NCBI GenBank assembly: GCA_902795625.1
Contig: CADBLW010000232.1
Span: forward strand, 1 to 20,358
Length of the DNA: 20,358 nucleotides
Reading direction: 5' to 3'
Origin: an uncultured Lachnospiraceae bacterium
GTDB lineage: Bacteria > Bacillota > Clostridia > Lachnospirales > Lachnospiraceae
A program made the position numbers and the translations under genes. Shown here one piece after another: positions 6,036 to 14,212 of this stretch (position 1 is its first letter; each line of letters opens with the position of its first letter). The notes beneath the pieces were generated by a model. That model was not told the origin of the DNA. It worked only from the letters and a program-made list of their open reading frames with translations, and made no database searches.

Positions 6036-6070
6036 GTAAGCAAGTTTAAAGAAACGCTGATCCTTACATT
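6033..6070. promoter_or_regulatory. inverted repeat overlapping the -10, candidate operator
   Basis: AATGTAAG (6033-6040) and CTTACATT (6063-6070) are perfect inverted copies with centres 30 bases apart, about three helical turns. The left arm overlaps the TATAAT box and lies before the expected transcription start, so the pair is better read as a DNA site than as an RNA hairpin. Confidence 0.45.
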
Positions 6071-6104
6071 CAATTTTGGATTTCGTCGGGAAGCGACGTG
6101 CATA

Positions 6105-6121
6105 CTTAACAGTTCTTAACA
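6105..6121 (+). repeat. direct repeat CTTAACA x2 in the operon leader
   Basis: CTTAACA occurs at 6105-6111 and again at 6115-6121, exactly 10 bases apart, about 20 bases before the ribosome binding site. It may be a protein-binding site or chance. Confidence 0.35.
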
Positions 6122-6157
6122 TGTATTCAAAATATTTATAAGGAGGATTTCGCGAAC

Positions 6158-8944
6158 ATGAAGGAAAACGGCAGATCCAATCTTACCCCGTTTTATCTGC
6201 TTTTCGGGTCAATCATTGCCGTCATCGTTTTGCCGAAGGTTTTGATGACCCTGATGATGCTCGGAACCGGCAGGGCGTTATCCACAGGACAGCGCGGTTT
6301 CTGCTGGTACTGCGGCTATGTTGTCGGAGCCGTGCTGTTTTATCCGGCACACTCGGTCAGCAGAAAGCCGCTGAAAGCAGTGACGGGTATTCTTTTCGGG
6401 CTTACCCTGCTGGCGCTAAGGCAGGTCTCTTTTGTGGTGCACAACTTCGGACCGTTGAAAAAGCCGGACGTAGGAACGCTTAGCAAGTCAGCTCTGGCTG
6501 TGGACATTGTCCTTCTTGTACTGGAGGCGCTTGTTTTTGCATATCTTCTGTTTGTCTGGGTTCTGACGATCCGGGACGGTGAAGACCGCATCGGAATCGG
6601 CAGACGGTTTTTGCTTGCGTTCAAGGGAATCAAGGAAAATCTTCTGTGTGCCGTCCTGTACGGCGCGCTGAACTTCGGATGCGGCTTTCTTACGGATAAG
6701 TTTATTACCGGGCTTGGAAAGAGTCGGACGGTCATGGCATTTTTCGTAAAATTAACCCTTCTGGCGTTGATCGTTTTCGCAGCGTTGGCCCCGGTAATCT
6801 ACCTGATGCGAAAGAAAGCGGATGCACTGCTTACCGGATGTAACGTCTCGAAGAAGACATCGGATACGTCGGCGGACAACGCCGCCGAACAATCCGGCGC
6901 AACAACGAAGGCCTCTCTCCCGATCCCGGAGCTGATCGTGATCGGCGTGGCGCTTCTTATCGTGATCATCATGAGTGTCATCCCGCTTTTTTCCAAGCCG
7001 GACCGAAGCGAGGCCGTATTGGACAGCCTCAATGTAGGCATGACAGAAAGCTTTGCGTATGCAACAAAAAGGGATTGGCTGATGGCAATGAAGTCGGTGG
7101 ATAAAGCGAGAGCTCTTCCGAGCGCCTGGAAAGCATATCTTGACGGCGATTCCAAGGCGGCCGGAGAAGCCTACGAGCTTGACCGAACGCTCCCCATGGT
7201 GGAGCTTCTGTACTATTACACCTGGGCGGAAAATGGCGCCCCGGCGAAGGAAGAGGATGATGAGGCGGAGAACAAAGATACCGTCAAGCAGAACCCGCCG
7301 GATATTCTCTCCTCTCTCGCCGCGCACGAAGGGGAGGAAATCTGGTACTTTGGTTTTCTTGATGTTCTTTCCGAAGAGGATTCCCTGACCAAAGCTGAAC
7401 AACAGGAAAAGAGACGGATCATCATGCAGCTCGCGGCGGGCAACATTTTCAACTGCGGTGCAGTCCTTCCCTCGGACCTGACCGACGATGAGAGGGATGC
7501 GATTTCCAAAGGCATCGACGATTTCGAGGATCCGGCGGAACGCTATTCCGATTATATCGCCGTATGGGAAATTTTGGAACTATACGTTGAACGGGACGGC
7601 GTGGACGCGGAGGTGGCAGACCGCGTGGCGGAACTTGCCGTGCAATATCCGGGAAGCGAACCGGTCCGATCGCTTTTGTTTATGGTTTTGTCGGAATGCG
7701 TGACGGGTCATGAGAACATGAGCGGTTTGTTCGATTGGACTTTTCCCAGAAATATTCTGAATGGACTGTTTGACGCCGTGGAGGAAGACAAGGAGTCCTT
7801 CGCTCTCAATGAACTGACGATCCGGGCTGCGCGGCAGTTCATCGTATCCTACCGCAATAATCATACCTGGGCCGAGGAAGTGCAGAATACCGCCCGCGAG
7901 AAGACCTATCCGATCATCCTGAATTTCGACAGGCTCTTTGAATACGAACTGAGCAGGGACAACAGCCTCTCTGCCGAGGAAAAGAACAGCGCAAGGATCG
8001 TTCATTTCCTCGATATGGCGGAGGTCATGATGGATATGGAGATGTCGCGTCAGCTTCAGGAATATCTGGAAGCCGTAATGCAGGTTGCTCCCGACGATCG
8101 GATTGAAAGTATCCTCGGAGCCGCCGCCCTTGCAAACGGCGATTATGATACGGCGCTTCCGATCATGGAAAAGGATTATGCCTCTGACAAGGATAACCTC
8201 GAGCTGACGATCGAGCTTGCCATTCTGTATTACCGGTCCGGGGATGTCACGAAATCCCTGGAGAAAGCCGTGAGCTTCACCGAGGGCATGCTGGCCTCGG
8301 GCGTTTTAGAGAACAAACCGCAGCTCGGAACGGACTTCACCGCATTGATCGCGACCTACATCACCGGCGACAAATCGGTTGCCGACAGGTCGGGCGGCAA
8401 GCATTGCCCGTACAAGGATTTTACGGACGAACAGAAAGCCATCGTCGCCAAATCCTCTCTGTTAGAGAAGATGCTTGACTGCGAATACCGCTACCAGTAC
8501 GAAATCAACGATTATATGCGCTGGGACAAAGCGGATGAGTACCGCAAACTTGAGGAAGACGCCTTTGCATTTACGAAGGACTATCCTCTCCTCTCCACCG
8601 GCTACTACCTGGCCGGAAGAGTCTACGGCCACTACACTCAGGAATTCTGGACGGACAAGGACGCTCAGGCGGAATTGATCGATACCGGCAAGGCGATCGA
8701 ATTATACGAAAAATGCCTGAGTTTTGAAGATAACCAGCCCGCCGTTTGGTATTCCCTCGCGCTGACGTTGTCGGAACTGAAACAATACAAGGAAGCACTT
8801 GTCGCCTGCAATAAAGCGATCGATCACATGTATTACGAGTCCTGGTACGGCAGATACGGTGATGAGTATCACGGCTGGGGAATTCGTGAACATGCAGAGA
8901 ATCTCGCAGGTTTCCTGAAACGCCAATTGGCGGAGAACCAATAA
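6158..8944 (+). CDS. polytopic membrane protein with large TPR-like domain, 928 aa
   Basis: I do not recognise the family. The first 220 residues hold about six hydrophobic segments (near 11-35, 45-64, 73-95, 112-137, 159-180, 191-217). A polar Ser/Thr-rich linker follows, then a seventh segment (257-278, IVIGVALLIVIIMSVIPLF). The remaining 650 residues are soluble and mostly helical, with TPR-like stretches most evident around 648-715 (ANGDYDTALPIM, LAILYYRSGDVTKSLEKA) and 845-890 (AIELYEKCLSF, AVWYSLALTLSELKQYKEAL). An acidic stretch lies near 362-376. TPR repeats usually hold protein partners, so a scaffold or assembly role on one face of the membrane is plausible. AAGGAGG precedes the ATG by 11 bases, slightly long spacing. 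First gene of a three-gene operon; the next gene starts 17 bases after its stop. Confidence 0.82.
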   Translation: MKENGRSNLTPFYLLFGSIIAVIVLPKVLMTLMMLGTGRALSTGQRGFCWYCGYVVGAVLFYPAHSVSRKPLKAVTGILFGLTLLALRQVSFVVHNFGPLKKPDVGTLSKSALAVDIVLLVLEALVFAYLLFVWVLTIRDGEDRIGIGRRFLLAFKGIKENLLCAVLYGALNFGCGFLTDKFITGLGKSRTVMAFFVKLTLLALIVFAALAPVIYLMRKKADALLTGCNVSKKTSDTSADNAAEQSGATTKASLPIPELIVIGVALLIVIIMSVIPLFSKPDRSEAVLDSLNVGMTESFAYATKRDWLMAMKSVDKARALPSAWKAYLDGDSKAAGEAYELDRTLPMVELLYYYTWAENGAPAKEEDDEAENKDTVKQNPPDILSSLAAHEGEEIWYFGFLDVLSEEDSLTKAEQQEKRRIIMQLAAGNIFNCGAVLPSDLTDDERDAISKGIDDFEDPAERYSDYIAVWEILELYVERDGVDAEVADRVAELAVQYPGSEPVRSLLFMVLSECVTGHENMSGLFDWTFPRNILNGLFDAVEEDKESFALNELTIRAARQFIVSYRNNHTWAEEVQNTAREKTYPIILNFDRLFEYELSRDNSLSAEEKNSARIVHFLDMAEVMMDMEMSRQLQEYLEAVMQVAPDDRIESILGAAALANGDYDTALPIMEKDYASDKDNLELTIELAILYYRSGDVTKSLEKAVSFTEGMLASGVLENKPQLGTDFTALIATYITGDKSVADRSGGKHCPYKDFTDEQKAIVAKSSLLEKMLDCEYRYQYEINDYMRWDKADEYRKLEEDAFAFTKDYPLLSTGYYLAGRVYGHYTQEFWTDKDAQAELIDTGKAIELYEKCLSFEDNQPAVWYSLALTLSELKQYKEALVACNKAIDHMYYESWYGRYGDEYHGWGIREHAENLAGFLKRQLAENQ

Positions 8945-8961
8945 CGAAAGGAGGGGGTAAA

Positions 8962-9759
8962 ATGATTTTCACAGCAATTGTAATGCTCGTCCTTGCACTT
9001 ATGGGAATGATCCTGTTTGATACGAAAATCCTGTTCGGGATCCTTATGATCCTGTGTGCCGGAGGCCTTCTTGCCAACGAACTGGTGCTTCAGAAGAAGA
9101 TCACCAAAAAACCGATCCGGGTCCTGATCATCGGCGGACTCGTGGCGGTCTTCGGAATCTGCGCCATCCTTCCGGGATCGAGAATGACCGCTCGCTCTGC
9201 GGATGATAATACTCCTTCCACCATCGAAGGTGATACATTTTCCGAGGAAGACGAAGCCCATCTCAAGGCATCAAGGGAATTTTACGACAAGAAAGACTAT
9301 TACATGGCGGAAATGGAACTGATAAACCTGTCGGAAAATGCGAAGAAGACCGAAACCTATTACATCCTCAGCTCGGATATCCGGATGGGAAACGAGAACT
9401 TCAATATCACCAATGACTGGCGTTATCTGAACTTCCTTTTGGATGCTGTCCGGGATTGTCCCAACAGCCTGATCCTGAACTACCGGGCGGGAATCACCGC
9501 ATACGCGATGAACCGTTTCATCACAGCGGAAAATTATCTGGTGAGAGCCTTCGAGCTTGCTCCGGCGGACGATCCCTACACGCCTTACGCATTGGCTGCC
9601 GTCTACAAGGAACTGGACGAGGATGAGTACGCGTACGCTTTGATGAGTATAGCCGAGAAAAACGGAATGCTTGCGACCGGCGAATGCGACGGAGAAAAAC
9701 TCGTAGACTGGTACAAAGAATTTAAGAAACAGTACGGAGAAACGGGGGTGACAAAATGA
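8962..9759 (+). CDS. membrane-anchored TPR-like protein, 265 aa
   Basis: Three hydrophobic segments occupy the N-terminus (about 1-18, 23-43 and 52-71). An acidic linker and a helical soluble domain (about 92-265) follow, with TPR-like spacing of small and aromatic residues: LKASREFYDKKDYYMAEMEL, NYRAGITAYAMNRFITAENY and YALAAVYKELDEDEYAYALM. It looks like a smaller relative of the preceding protein in design (membrane N-terminus, TPR-like C-terminus). A strong AAAGGAGGGGG precedes the ATG. Its stop overlaps the start of the third gene by four bases (ATGA), so the two are translationally coupled and probably needed in fixed ratio. The family is not recognised; a shared complex with its neighbours is inference. 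Confidence 0.82.
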   Translation: MIFTAIVMLVLALMGMILFDTKILFGILMILCAGGLLANELVLQKKITKKPIRVLIIGGLVAVFGICAILPGSRMTARSADDNTPSTIEGDTFSEEDEAHLKASREFYDKKDYYMAEMELINLSENAKKTETYYILSSDIRMGNENFNITNDWRYLNFLLDAVRDCPNSLILNYRAGITAYAMNRFITAENYLVRAFELAPADDPYTPYALAAVYKELDEDEYAYALMSIAEKNGMLATGECDGEKLVDWYKEFKKQYGETGVTK

Positions 9760-11150
9760 AGAACACAAAAACAACTCATGTCCTCTCAAAAATAACGTCG
9801 GGAATTCTTGTATTCGCGCTGTTACTGACCTCGTGTACGACCATGGTGCTTGCGGACTCCTATATGAGTGCCGGCAGAGCCCTCAATGTGTACAATACAC
9901 CGGGACAGAACCCGCCTCCGGCTTCGACCAACAGCGACTGGTCTCCGAAATTCGGCGATTTCTATGACGCTTATGTGCAGATCAGGAACCTGATCACCGG
10001 CAACAAACAGGAATCCGGAAACCCTGCTCCCGTAGGTGTCGCCCCCACTGCCAACAATTTACTGGAAGGCAAAACCGGCAGAGTCGGTTCCGGCGTCAAC
10101 CGATTGACCGGAACCGTCGAGAACTTTGATCGACTCGTGGACGGTAAGTCGCGGTTTGAATCCGAGACCGCCGATCTTCTGATCGACAGAGCCCCCGCCG
10201 CGGTTAATTTTTCGTCGAGCATCACCGGTGAGAACACTTCCGGCATAGTCGGCGGTTATGTGCAGGATCTGACCGACCGGGTCGACCCCAACGCCGTCAA
10301 CAACTATACGCGAAACGCCAAATGGACCAAAACCACCGACAGCTGGCTCCGATCCCAGGGTTCGTTCGGAATCACGGATGAAACCACAGAGTACAAGGAA
10401 GGCGTCGAGATCTATAACAAATACGGCAAAGACGCATACCAGAAATATATCAACGACCAGATTAAAAACGATCCGGATTATCTCAATGCGAAGAAGAAAG
10501 CAGAAGAGGCAAGAAAGAATCGCACCTGGTTGGATGATCTCACGGATTACTACCGCCGCACCTACGGTTCCAACACAAAAGGCCTGGAGGGCGGTCCCAA
10601 CGAGAAGCCGAATATTTATCTCTATCCCGAAAGTACAACAACGGTAAATGTGGCAATCGCGGATCCCGATCAGATTACGGTCTCGATTCCGGAGTACCCC
10701 GCAGACGGCTGGACTGTCACTGCGGATCCGAATGGAACATTGACGGACGCTGACGGAAACGAATACGGCTATCTCTTCTACGAATCGGCGATACACGGGT
10801 ATTCGTTCCAGTATGAAACCGCCTTCTATCTTCCATCCGAGGATCGCGCGGAAACATTTGAAAGGATTCTGTCTCTCTACGGCCTGAACGAAACGGAGAT
10901 TGAGGACTTCAAGGAATACTGGTGCGACAGACTTCCCGCCGGCAAGAATTATTATATGTATCCTCAGGTCGATGAGGCGTGCGATCTGGTAACTCCTTTG
11001 ATCATCTCGCCGACTCCGGATTCTGTCTTCCGTCTGTGGTTCGTTTACAAGGAGACGGACGGACCGGACCCGACCATCAAAGAGCCGGCGGCGGAAAGCT
11101 TTATCCGCGACGGATTTACCGTTGTGGAATGGGGCGGAACCGTTCGGTAA
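9756..11150 (+). CDS. secreted protein or lipoprotein with C-terminal KPNIYLYP domain, 464 aa
   Basis: The N-terminus is a signal sequence: basic residues, a hydrophobic core (about 14-25), then LLTSC with Cys27 as a possible lipidation site. A signal peptidase I site (VLA before DS at 35) is an alternative. The middle (about 36-280) is polar, low in hydrophobics and rich in Asn, Thr and Gly, with a charged helical part near 215-270. The C-terminus (about 283-464) begins NEKPNIYLYPE, contains GYLFYES, and ends VVEWGG. I recall such 'KPxIYLYP ... VVEWGG' domains from many surface or secreted Clostridia proteins of unknown function. It overlaps the previous gene by four bases, so it is coupled to it. 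A bidirectional terminator follows. Function unknown; probably the exported component of this operon. Confidence 0.82.
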   Translation: MKNTKTTHVLSKITSGILVFALLLTSCTTMVLADSYMSAGRALNVYNTPGQNPPPASTNSDWSPKFGDFYDAYVQIRNLITGNKQESGNPAPVGVAPTANNLLEGKTGRVGSGVNRLTGTVENFDRLVDGKSRFESETADLLIDRAPAAVNFSSSITGENTSGIVGGYVQDLTDRVDPNAVNNYTRNAKWTKTTDSWLRSQGSFGITDETTEYKEGVEIYNKYGKDAYQKYINDQIKNDPDYLNAKKKAEEARKNRTWLDDLTDYYRRTYGSNTKGLEGGPNEKPNIYLYPESTTTVNVAIADPDQITVSIPEYPADGWTVTADPNGTLTDADGNEYGYLFYESAIHGYSFQYETAFYLPSEDRAETFERILSLYGLNETEIEDFKEYWCDRLPAGKNYYMYPQVDEACDLVTPLIISPTPDSVFRLWFVYKETDGPDPTIKEPAAESFIRDGFTVVEWGGTVR

Positions 11151-11194
11151 ACAGAATCGGAAAATGGTCGGAATGTCACGATAATTCCGCACTA

Positions 11195-11230
11195 AAAAGG
11201 ACAAGGGGCGTCAAAACCTCTTGTCCTTTT
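11195..11230. terminator. bidirectional intrinsic terminator between the TPR operon and pgi
   Basis: AAAAGGACAAGGGG (11195-11208) pairs with CCTCTTGTCCTTTT (11217-11230), 14 bp with one G.U pair and an 8-base loop. T-runs end the stem on both strands, so it can end both the plus-strand operon and the convergent pgi gene. Confidence 0.88.
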
Positions 11231-11266
11231 GCTTGTCCTACGATTTGCTTTTTATTTTGTTGTTTC

Positions 11267-12619
11267 TTACTTTGCAAGCCGTGCCATCAGCTCCGCGCGA
11301 AGCTCCTCGTAGCCGGGCTTGCCGAGAAGGGCGAACATGTTCTTCTTGTAGCTCTCCACGCCGGGCTGATTGAACGGGTTGACCGCCAGCATGTAGCCGC
11401 TCACGCCGCAGGCGAACTCGAAGAAGTAGAACAGCTGGCCGAGGAAGAACTCGTTCTGCTCAGGAATGTTGATCACAAGGTTCGGCACACCGCCGTCCAC
11501 ATGCGCAAGCTGCGTCCCCTTCATCGCGCTCTTATTCACGAAGTCAACCGTCTTGCCGGCGAGATAGTTCATGCCGTCAAGGTCTACCGGCTCCGCCTCG
11601 AGAACGATCTCCTCGCGGCTCTTCTCAACCGCAAGCACGGTCTCGTACATGATGCGCGCGCCGTCCTGGATGAACTGGCCCATGGAGTGCAGATCGGTGG
11701 TGAGATCGACACTTGCCGGGAAAATACCCTTCTGGTCCTTGCCCTCGCTCTCGCCGTAGAGCTGCTTCCACCACTCGCTCACATAGTGCAGTGACGGCTC
11801 ATAGTTTGCGAGCACCTCAACACTCTTGCCCTTGCGGTAGAGGATGTTGCGCACTGCCGCGTAGCGGAGAGCATCATTTTCCGAAAAATCCTTGTTGATG
11901 CACAGCTCGCGCATGCTTGCCGCACCTGCCATCAGCGCATCGAGGTCAGCGCCGCTCACAGCGATCGGCAGAAGGCCTACCGCCGTCAGAACGGAGAAAC
12001 GGCCGCCGACATCATCCGGCACCACGAAGCTCTCGTAACCCTCCTCGGTTGCTACCTGCTTGAGGGCTCCTCTCGCCTTGTCGGTGGTCGCGTAGATACG
12101 CTTATTGGCCTCCTCGTGGCCGTACTTCTTCACGAGCAGCTGCTTGAACACGCGGAACGCGATCGCAGGCTCCGTGGTCGTACCGGACTTGCTGATGATG
12201 TTGACCGAAAAATCACGGTCACCGATCACATCGATCAGGTGCTTGAGGTACGTTGAGCTGATGCTGTTGCCCGCGTAGTAGATCTCAGGTGTCTTGCGCA
12301 CCGACTTCGGCGCGTTGTTGTAGAAGCTGTGGCGCAGGAACTCGATCGCCGCGCGCGCTCCGAGGTACGAACCGCCGATACCGATCACGACGAGCACCTC
12401 CGAATCCGACTGGATCTTCGCTGCCGCCTTCTTGATGCGCGCGAACTCGTCCTTGTCATATGCAACGGGAAGATCGATCCAGCCGAGGAAATCATTGCCC
12501 GCGCCCTGTCTTCCGAGAAGCTCCGCGCGCGCTGCCTCCGCCTGTCCCTTGACCAGGTCAAGCTCCTGCCCGCTCATAAACCGCGACGCAAGTGTCGCGT
12601 CAAATGTAACATTTTCCAT
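11267..12619 (-). CDS. pgi: glucose-6-phosphate isomerase, 450 aa
   Basis: Interconverts glucose 6-phosphate and fructose 6-phosphate in glycolysis and gluconeogenesis, in the cytoplasm. Family motifs are clear: IGIGGSYLGARA (79-90), the phosphate-binding ISKSGTTTEP (142-151), GGRFSVLTAVGLLP (205-218), the catalytic Glu in YGESEGK (about 290), the His311 region (DLHSMGQFIQDG) and the C-terminal QNEFFLGQLFYFFE and YKKNMF. The length matches the short Firmicute type. The frame runs up to 12673, but the ATG at 12619 gives the normal N-terminus (MENVTFD), with AAAGG upstream. It is a single-gene unit with its own promoter, divergent from the carboxypeptidase gene and ending at the bidirectional terminator. 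Confidence 0.97.
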   Translation of the reverse strand: MENVTFDATLASRFMSGQELDLVKGQAEAARAELLGRQGAGNDFLGWIDLPVAYDKDEFARIKKAAAKIQSDSEVLVVIGIGGSYLGARAAIEFLRHSFYNNAPKSVRKTPEIYYAGNSISSTYLKHLIDVIGDRDFSVNIISKSGTTTEPAIAFRVFKQLLVKKYGHEEANKRIYATTDKARGALKQVATEEGYESFVVPDDVGGRFSVLTAVGLLPIAVSGADLDALMAGAASMRELCINKDFSENDALRYAAVRNILYRKGKSVEVLANYEPSLHYVSEWWKQLYGESEGKDQKGIFPASVDLTTDLHSMGQFIQDGARIMYETVLAVEKSREEIVLEAEPVDLDGMNYLAGKTVDFVNKSAMKGTQLAHVDGGVPNLVINIPEQNEFFLGQLFYFFEFACGVSGYMLAVNPFNQPGVESYKKNMFALLGKPGYEELRAELMARLAK

Positions 12620-12722
12620 GGTATATACCTTTAGCCTTTCCCGGACACCCGCTGAGACGAAGCTGCGCCGCACGCGCGTCGCGTCATGCGCTTCTGTGCG
12701 CGGTATCCGCTGTATCGTCAGA

Positions 12723-12751
12723 ATTATAGCAAACCGCCCACATCAATGCAA
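12723..12751 (-). promoter_or_regulatory. promoter of pgi
   Basis: On the minus strand, TTGCAT (12746-12751), a 17-base spacer and TATAAT (12723-12728) with an extended TGC just before the -10. The leader to the ATG is about 95 bases and very GC-rich. Confidence 0.8.
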
Positions 12752-12832
12752 GCACAAACTCGATCGAAATATGCTCCGAACCTTTTGGAAAATAACGCGT
12801 CAAAATATTGTCTTTTCATATGTCGTCTCGTG

Positions 12833-12841
12833 TGCTACAAT
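12833..12841 (+). promoter_or_regulatory. possible extended -10 promoter of the carboxypeptidase gene
   Basis: TGCTACAAT (12833-12841) fits an extended -10 element. The region 17 bases upstream (TTTTCA) is a poor -35. It lies about 65 bases before the start codon. Confidence 0.45.
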
Positions 12842-12907
12842 GGCTGTGTTTGAGCGGGCTGTACAAGGCATCGCCCGCGATACGGAAGAAGGGGGAAAAG
12901 AACACCC

Positions 12908-14077
12908 ATGGCTACAGACAACAAGGACCCGCGCACCGGACGTCCCTCCTCCCAGAGAGGAAGCAGACCGGCAGGCGGTACAACGCGCAGCGGAGCATCC
13001 GGCGGGACATCCCGCAGCGGAGCATCCCGAAGCACGGGCGCACAGCGCTCCGGAGGAGCTTCCGGAACGACGAGAAGCGGCTCTGCAGGCTCGTCCGCGC
13101 ATCGCAAAAAGAAAAAGAAATCAGCATTCAAACGGTTTATCGACAGGAATTTTACGCTTTGCATGGTCGTGCTGCTGGCAGTCCTTGCGCTTCTCATCTT
13201 CCTGATCGTTCACGGCATGAAGGGCGACAGCGGTGAAACGCCGGGCAAGACCGTGACACCCACATCGGCACCGACCGAAGGTGTCAGGGAGGCAACCGCA
13301 ACGCCGACCGTCGCAGCTCCTACCGCTACGCCGGAGCCGTCGGATTCCCCGACACCGACACCGGAACCGACGCCGTATGTGTACGGCCTGTGCTCCAGCG
13401 TCACCCTCGATCAGGATTCCGAGCCGGTGGACGGCGATGACTGGGAGATTGACTACCTGATGCTCGTCAACTGGTCGCACCGCCTCAAATACAAGGGCAA
13501 TCCGGAAAATCTCGTCCGCATCGACGAGGTGCTGACCGCGGATTTCTACACGATCCAGAACCCGAACACCGTCAACAAGAGCGATCTGAACTTCATCATC
13601 GAGAAGGAGGAGGACAACTACGGGCGCGGCAACCGCGTGGCGCTCGAGCACCTCGACGAGATGTGCCATGATTACCATGAGGCGACCTCCTTCGGCGTTA
13701 AGATCTCCCAGACCGGCGCATACCGCAACTACGCAACGCAGGATCGCTTCTGGCAGAACCGCGACAAGAGCATCAACCCGCCGCGGACCGTTCCGGGCAA
13801 CGCCAGCGAGCACCGCACCGGTCTCGGATTCGACATCTGGACCCTCGACGGCGGCGGAAACGACACCACCTGGTTCCGCGAGAACTGCTACAAATACGGT
13901 TTCATTTTGCGCTACCCGTCGGACAAAAAGAAGATCACCGGCGTCACCTACGAGCAGTGGCACTTCCGCTACGTAGGACTTGAGGCCGCCAAGGAGATCT
14001 TCGACCTCGGCTACTGCCTTGAGGAGTACATCGCCTACAAAAACGGCGAGGATCTCGCAAGCCTGCCGACGTATTGA
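12908..14077 (+). CDS. membrane-anchored VanY-type D-alanyl-D-alanine carboxypeptidase (M15B), 389 aa
   Basis: VanY/M15 enzymes are zinc peptidases that trim the terminal D-Ala from peptidoglycan stem peptides. The zinc site is intact: His302 and Asp309 in SEHRTGLGFD, His352 in EQWHFRYVG, with Glu349 as likely catalytic base. The layout is a Ser/Gly/Arg/Thr-rich cytoplasmic head (1-65), a Lys cluster (66-71), one membrane segment (about 82-102), a Thr/Pro/Ala-rich wall-spanning linker (about 110-157) and the extracellular catalytic domain (160-375). The head contains an exact 15-bp in-frame DNA repeat (12986-13000 and 13013-13027). A purine-rich AGAAGGGGG precedes the ATG. No van resistance genes are adjacent, so housekeeping wall maturation is more likely than glycopeptide resistance. 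Confidence 0.93.
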   Translation: MATDNKDPRTGRPSSQRGSRPAGGTTRSGASGGTSRSGASRSTGAQRSGGASGTTRSGSAGSSAHRKKKKKSAFKRFIDRNFTLCMVVLLAVLALLIFLIVHGMKGDSGETPGKTVTPTSAPTEGVREATATPTVAAPTATPEPSDSPTPTPEPTPYVYGLCSSVTLDQDSEPVDGDDWEIDYLMLVNWSHRLKYKGNPENLVRIDEVLTADFYTIQNPNTVNKSDLNFIIEKEEDNYGRGNRVALEHLDEMCHDYHEATSFGVKISQTGAYRNYATQDRFWQNRDKSINPPRTVPGNASEHRTGLGFDIWTLDGGGNDTTWFRENCYKYGFILRYPSDKKKITGVTYEQWHFRYVGLEAAKEIFDLGYCLEEYIAYKNGEDLASLPTY

Positions 14078-14097
14078 TCAAGAGCTGACGCATTAAG

Positions 14098-14133
14098 AAT
14101 GCCCCCGCACCGCGATGGTGCAGGGGCATTTTT
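14098..14133 (+). terminator. intrinsic terminator after the carboxypeptidase gene
   Basis: AATGCCCC (14098-14105) pairs with GGGGCATT (14123-14130). An inner GCACC/GGTGC stem follows one mismatch, with a 5-base loop, and TTTTT ends the structure on the plus strand. It may also weakly help stop the convergent methyltransferase transcript. Confidence 0.9.
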
Positions 14134-14212
14134 CAGTTATCGTTATATATCGGTCATATCATCCCGTGAAGCCGTCACTGCGTCAGAACGGTTATATCGC
14201 ATCGCAACCCCG

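Larger units (their letters stand above)
5736..6157. other. intergenic region upstream of the TPR operon
   Basis: These 422 bases hold no gene. In order they contain a GCGGATCCGC palindrome (5736-5745), the rhomboid terminator, a degenerate 10-bp repeat array (5826-5983), the operon promoter (6008-6035), an inverted repeat overlapping its -10 (6033-6070), a small leader hairpin CGTCG/CGACG (6084-6098), a direct repeat CTTAACA (6105-6121), and the AAGGAGG site of the first gene. Confidence 0.75.

Noticed and set aside
10059..11204. 381-residue minus-strand open frame opposite the exported KPNIYLYP protein
   Set aside because: The plus-strand gene has a signal sequence, a coupled start and a recognisable C-terminal domain; the antisense product has none of these.
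13121..13963. 280-residue minus-strand open frame opposite the carboxypeptidase
   Set aside because: Shadow of a gene with an intact zinc site; the Val/Ala/Arg-rich product has no motifs.
12908..14077. Vancomycin resistance locus
   Set aside because: Only a VanY-type carboxypeptidase is present; no ligase, dehydrogenase, VanX or two-component regulator is adjacent.
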